A stretch of 64,000 bases of DNA, from the NCBI RefSeq assembly GCF_018320785.1, contig NC_054869.1, forward strand, positions 44,109,789-44,173,788, in the 5' to 3' direction. The notes under the pieces were generated by a model. The model saw nothing but the letters and a program-made list of their open reading frames with translations. It was not told the DNA's origin and did no database searches. This DNA is from Cheilinus undulatus (Eukaryota; Chordata; Actinopteri; Labriformes; Labridae). Shown piece by piece: positions 60,736 to 64,000 of this stretch (positions within the stretch are counted from its first letter, which is position 1; each line of letters begins with the position of its first letter). Made by a program: the position numbers and the translations under genes.

Positions 60736-62229
60736 TGCTTTCTTTTAGCCTACTTCACTTTGTGAGAGAGGTTCTATTTAAGTGATCTCTTGATTCAGCA
60801 TGTGTTGCCTGAAATCATTAGTGTGGAAACCGTCATTTGATTGGCATCAAACTACAGTTAGAAAGAGTTTCTGTGGGCATGAAGGGAGGTCGTCCCAAAG
60901 CCTGCTGCTGTTTTTAAATCCTCTGCCTTAATAGAGAGAGCTTCAATCATGACGTCAGAAAGAGTTCACTCCAAAAGGGAAAGTGACATTGTGATTGGAA
61001 ATCATCAGTAACAGCAATCATGATATTACAAGTCAAATAGATAGCAAAACAATGCTTTTGAATTTATCATTTTTGTATATATTTGCTGATACTAAATATT
61101 ATATTTTTTTCCTTTATTTGAGTTGTTGAGAAGGAGAAACATGACAGATCCTCTGGTCCTTCTCTTTAAATGTGATCAGGAAAAATCTGTTGCTTTTTCC
61201 TGAATATTGAATAAGCTTGCAATCTGAGGTATCCTGATTCGCCTTTATCAGTTAAAAAAAGAACCAGACATTTTCTGCAAAAGTTCTCTGTAGCTTTAAC
61301 AGCTGTCATAATCCTGCTTGCATTGCAGCAAATAATTCACATGCCTCAGCATCCGAACAGAGCTCTGTGCAGCTCAATGATCCCCAGCTCCTAACACATC
61401 CCTCCTGTCAGAGAAACGCTGTGACAGTACAGTGTTTCTCTGTTCTGCTGCCTGTTTTATTTCCTGTCTCCTTCTCCATATCTGTTTGTCTTTACCTCCC
61501 TGTCATTACTATATGTACCTGATGTCACTTCCTTCAGTGTGCTGTCTGTTTGTGTTACCTGGCTGGACTTTGGCTCGTATACTGCCATTTATTGTGCTGA
61601 TAATCAGACAGTAAAAGGAGCTGAATCTCCACGTGTCACATTTAATGACTTCAAACACTGGGGAGTTTGTTGCAGCATCAGTTGTAACCAGCATTCAAAC
61701 TGTTGTCACAATCCTCGCGTAGCTGTTTATTATCCACACTGTCAACAAGGATGAGCGCTGTGACCTTCCCCTCTGAAGCCTGTCACCAACATCTCCAGGC
61801 CTCACAGGCTCCTCTGAGCCTCAGGCTTTTCTCCAGGACTCTCCAGGCTAGCCTAGTTTCATCTCAGCCTCTCCCACGAGTGCAGTTATTTTCAGCAGTA
61901 TGGCGCTCTGCTCCCGTTTTGTCAATGCATTGTGCTTTTGTGTAGAGCAAGGATATGGTATTAAAAATGTATGGAAGACCATGTAACCCTATTTTAACTA
62001 GAACAATTCCCAGCATGTAAGTAAGCACCTGCTGCAGGTGGAGAAGGACAGGCCGAGTCGTTGTCCTGCAGAGTATAATTCATCCTGTCCTTATGGAGGG
62101 TAGTGCAGTGAGAACGCAATAGGAAGGGGCGGGGCCCAGCCGGGACACTGGCTTGTGCAGTAGTGGTGTAAAGTTTGTTTGCTCTTATTAACCCTTTCAT
62201 TTAAAGATAAATCAACAGTCTATCTAGGA
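60736..62229. other. Gene-free stretch
   Basis: No coding exon is recognised. Overlapping open frames near 61432-61945 on both strands have no domain. Confidence 0.4.
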
Positions 62230-62600
62230 AACCTCCCATACAAAATGTTTGGGAAATGGAGGACTTCTCAAAAAAATTTGGAGGGTGGCCGAGCCAACTT
62301 TCTGTCACATTCATGATGGGCTAATCAGAGCAACGAGACAAAACTAGAAAAGCACTCGGAGAGCGCAGACCTCCGCCATTAGCTCTATCTCCCAATAGTA
62401 AAGAATCCTTTAAAAATATTCCTGGATCTAGACGGTGATCCAGATCACTCCCAAAATCTAATAAGTTCTTCCTTATGCCATTTTTGACATTTCATGAAAA
62501 TTTTAGCAAAATCTGTCCACAACTTTTTGAGTTATGTTGCTAACAAACAAACAAACTAACAAACCCTGCCGATCACATAACCTCCTTGGCGGAAGTAATA
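62230..62600 (+). mobile_element. LINE-type 3' tail repeat (possibly RTE-like)
   Basis: GCGCAGACCTCCGCCATTAG, GGTGATCCAGATCACTCCCA, CTTTTTGAGTTATGTTGCTA, a short (AAAC)n run and CATAACCTCCTTGGCGGAAG in this order match a very widespread animal repeat I recall as a LINE 3' end. No coding part remains. The class is from memory. Confidence 0.5.
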
Positions 62601-64000
62601 AGGCAGTAGACATGCCTGGCTCTGATACTACCCTGAGCCTTGCAGGCTAACGCTGCCATTGTGTGTGAGTGGCGGAGCTTCTCTATGAATAAAATTCATG
62701 CCGATGCTGGTTGGATGATGTGCAAAAACATACTTCAGCCAAGACAAGCTTTCGTTGTGGCTCTTTGCTTTTGATTGGATAAATGTGGTCCAGTTCTGAT
62801 TAAATTGTAGCCATACTACAGCTACAGCCAAGCTAATAGCTACCACGTCAGCAGCCATCTGACAAACTACATCTCAACTCATGTTGAAGCAGCCCTAAAG
62901 AAGAGCGAAAATATCTTTTCTGCCACTAAAAGCTTTCAGTGTTGTTTTTTTGCTCTTTATTTGAAACGGGATCCAGCTCTGATAAAACTGCCCCTATACT
63001 ATATCTATATCTGAGTTAATTGCTACACTAGTTGCAGCCATTGCTATCAGCTTTAAGTACAACCAAACCCCACCTATAGCTACCACCCCATTCTTCTTAA
63101 GTGATGCTGACTGGTCCAGACCATTTTTGGTTCAGGACAGTAACACCAAACAGTGATTCCACACTAAAATTCCACAATATTTATTTACAGCTCAACAATA
63201 TTTACAGTAAATTGGGTAATTTCTTGTTTTTTCAATTACAGTGAATTTGCAGGCAAACTGCTTCACACTGTTTAAATTGCTCAAAATATTACCAAAGTAG
63301 GGATGTACAATGCTATCAGCATGATATTGTCAGATAAATGTCGGCAGAAATGTTCGTATCTGTCAATATTTATAGCTGATATATCAACCTTAAATATCTG
63401 CAAAATGTATAGGTAGTTGCCTAGGATGCCACACACTCAAGAAGGCCCACCATGAGCCCTGAACATTTTAAATGAAGCCACAAATGTAAATAACTACCAG
63501 ACTGTCTACTTCCCTGCTCCTCTCTCAGCTCTGCTTGACTCAGCCCCTCTTGCACTGTTCTTTACAAATAAAAAGGTGTGTAGTAGTGATATTCCTAGGT
63601 GTATAATTTACCATCAGATTAAATGCAAATATAATTGCATTTAGCCAACTAGTCTTTAGTCAGATAAATACATTCTGTAAACAGCATCATGTGGTATTAA
63701 TGTGCCTTTGGTTTGCAGAATGTGGCTAAGGTTGGCAGTGTTAGCACAGCAGGCCCTCTATGTCTTTTGCAGGTTAACGTCTACATTCCTGAGCTGAGTG
63801 TCATCACAGCCTCAGGACAACTTTATCCCCATTTAGAGTAGTGCTAAACTGTGCTGTTCCCATGAGATGTTTGTGCTATAGCCTAGTAGTTAGAGGTTAT
63901 TATATTGATTAAAGAGCATTGTGGCAGCATGGTAGTAGTCACTGAGAACAACTATAGTGGCCTCTTAGTGGCAGGAGAGTGCTTTGCAGTTTAGGCGGAG
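62601..64000. other. Gene-free stretch to window end
   Basis: No coding exon is recognised. 63298-63425 (GGGATGTACAATGCTATCAG, then GTCGGCAGAAATG) is another fragment of the hAT-like family seen at 23.1, 40.1 and 57.0 kb. Confidence 0.4.

Noticed and set aside
1..64000. CRISPR arrays, tRNA or rRNA genes, bacterial operons
   Set aside because: No regular direct repeats with spacers, no intact cloverleaf or rRNA sequence; tRNA-like boxes belong to SINEs.

Overview
This is vertebrate nuclear DNA, almost certainly from a ray-finned (teleost) fish. The sequence shows intron-split genes with GT-AG junctions, CCAAT/TATA promoters, and a dense mix of typically teleost repeats: Tc1-like transposon relics, hAT and Harbinger MITEs, tRNA-type SINEs and a LINE 3' end. 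I cannot name the species. There are no bacterial genes, operons, CRISPR arrays or phage.

Left end (1-8.3 kb, minus strand): the 5' part of kmt5a (setd8/PR-Set7, the histone H4 lysine-20 monomethyltransferase). Six coding exons can be joined in frame from the start codon at 8084 to 1005. They encode residues 1-206: the basic N-terminal tail, the PIP degron and the lead-in to the SET domain. The SET domain lies beyond the left edge. Upstream are two inverted CCAAT boxes and a CHR-like TTTAAA, a layout typical of cell-cycle genes. The introns hold a MITE, a Tc1-derived element, and a second, deleted Tc1 copy that carries a hAT insertion with a perfect 8-bp target duplication.

Next (10.7-14.9 kb, minus strand): a complete mtrfr gene (C12orf65, mitochondrial ribosome-rescue release factor). 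Two coding exons give 164 residues with the GGQ motif. A sense-oriented SINE sits 28 bp after the stop codon and offers AATAAA signals. kmt5a and mtrfr are also near neighbours on human 12q24.31.

Middle (14.9-20.2 kb): a Tc1 transposase relic, a near-perfect CTCF motif at 18.48 kb (with an oppositely oriented one in the mtrfr promoter at 14.9 kb), then a plus-strand TATA promoter with an untranslated first exon ending in a consensus splice donor at 20,225. The gene it starts is not identifiable here; the 44 kb to the right would be its first intron. On human gene order, a relative of PITPNM2 or MPHOSPH9 is a reasonable but unproven guess.

Right part (20.2-64 kb): I find no convincing coding exon. 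It holds transposon fragments, simple repeats, and several GC-richer, repeat-poor stretches that could be enhancers. Two copies of one hAT family (32.7 and 43.0 kb) each carry a 13/14 match to the CTCF motif, in convergent orientation. I found no new multi-gene system. The most testable ideas are the CTCF layout, the transposon-borne CTCF motifs, and the RFX/CCAAT pairs.
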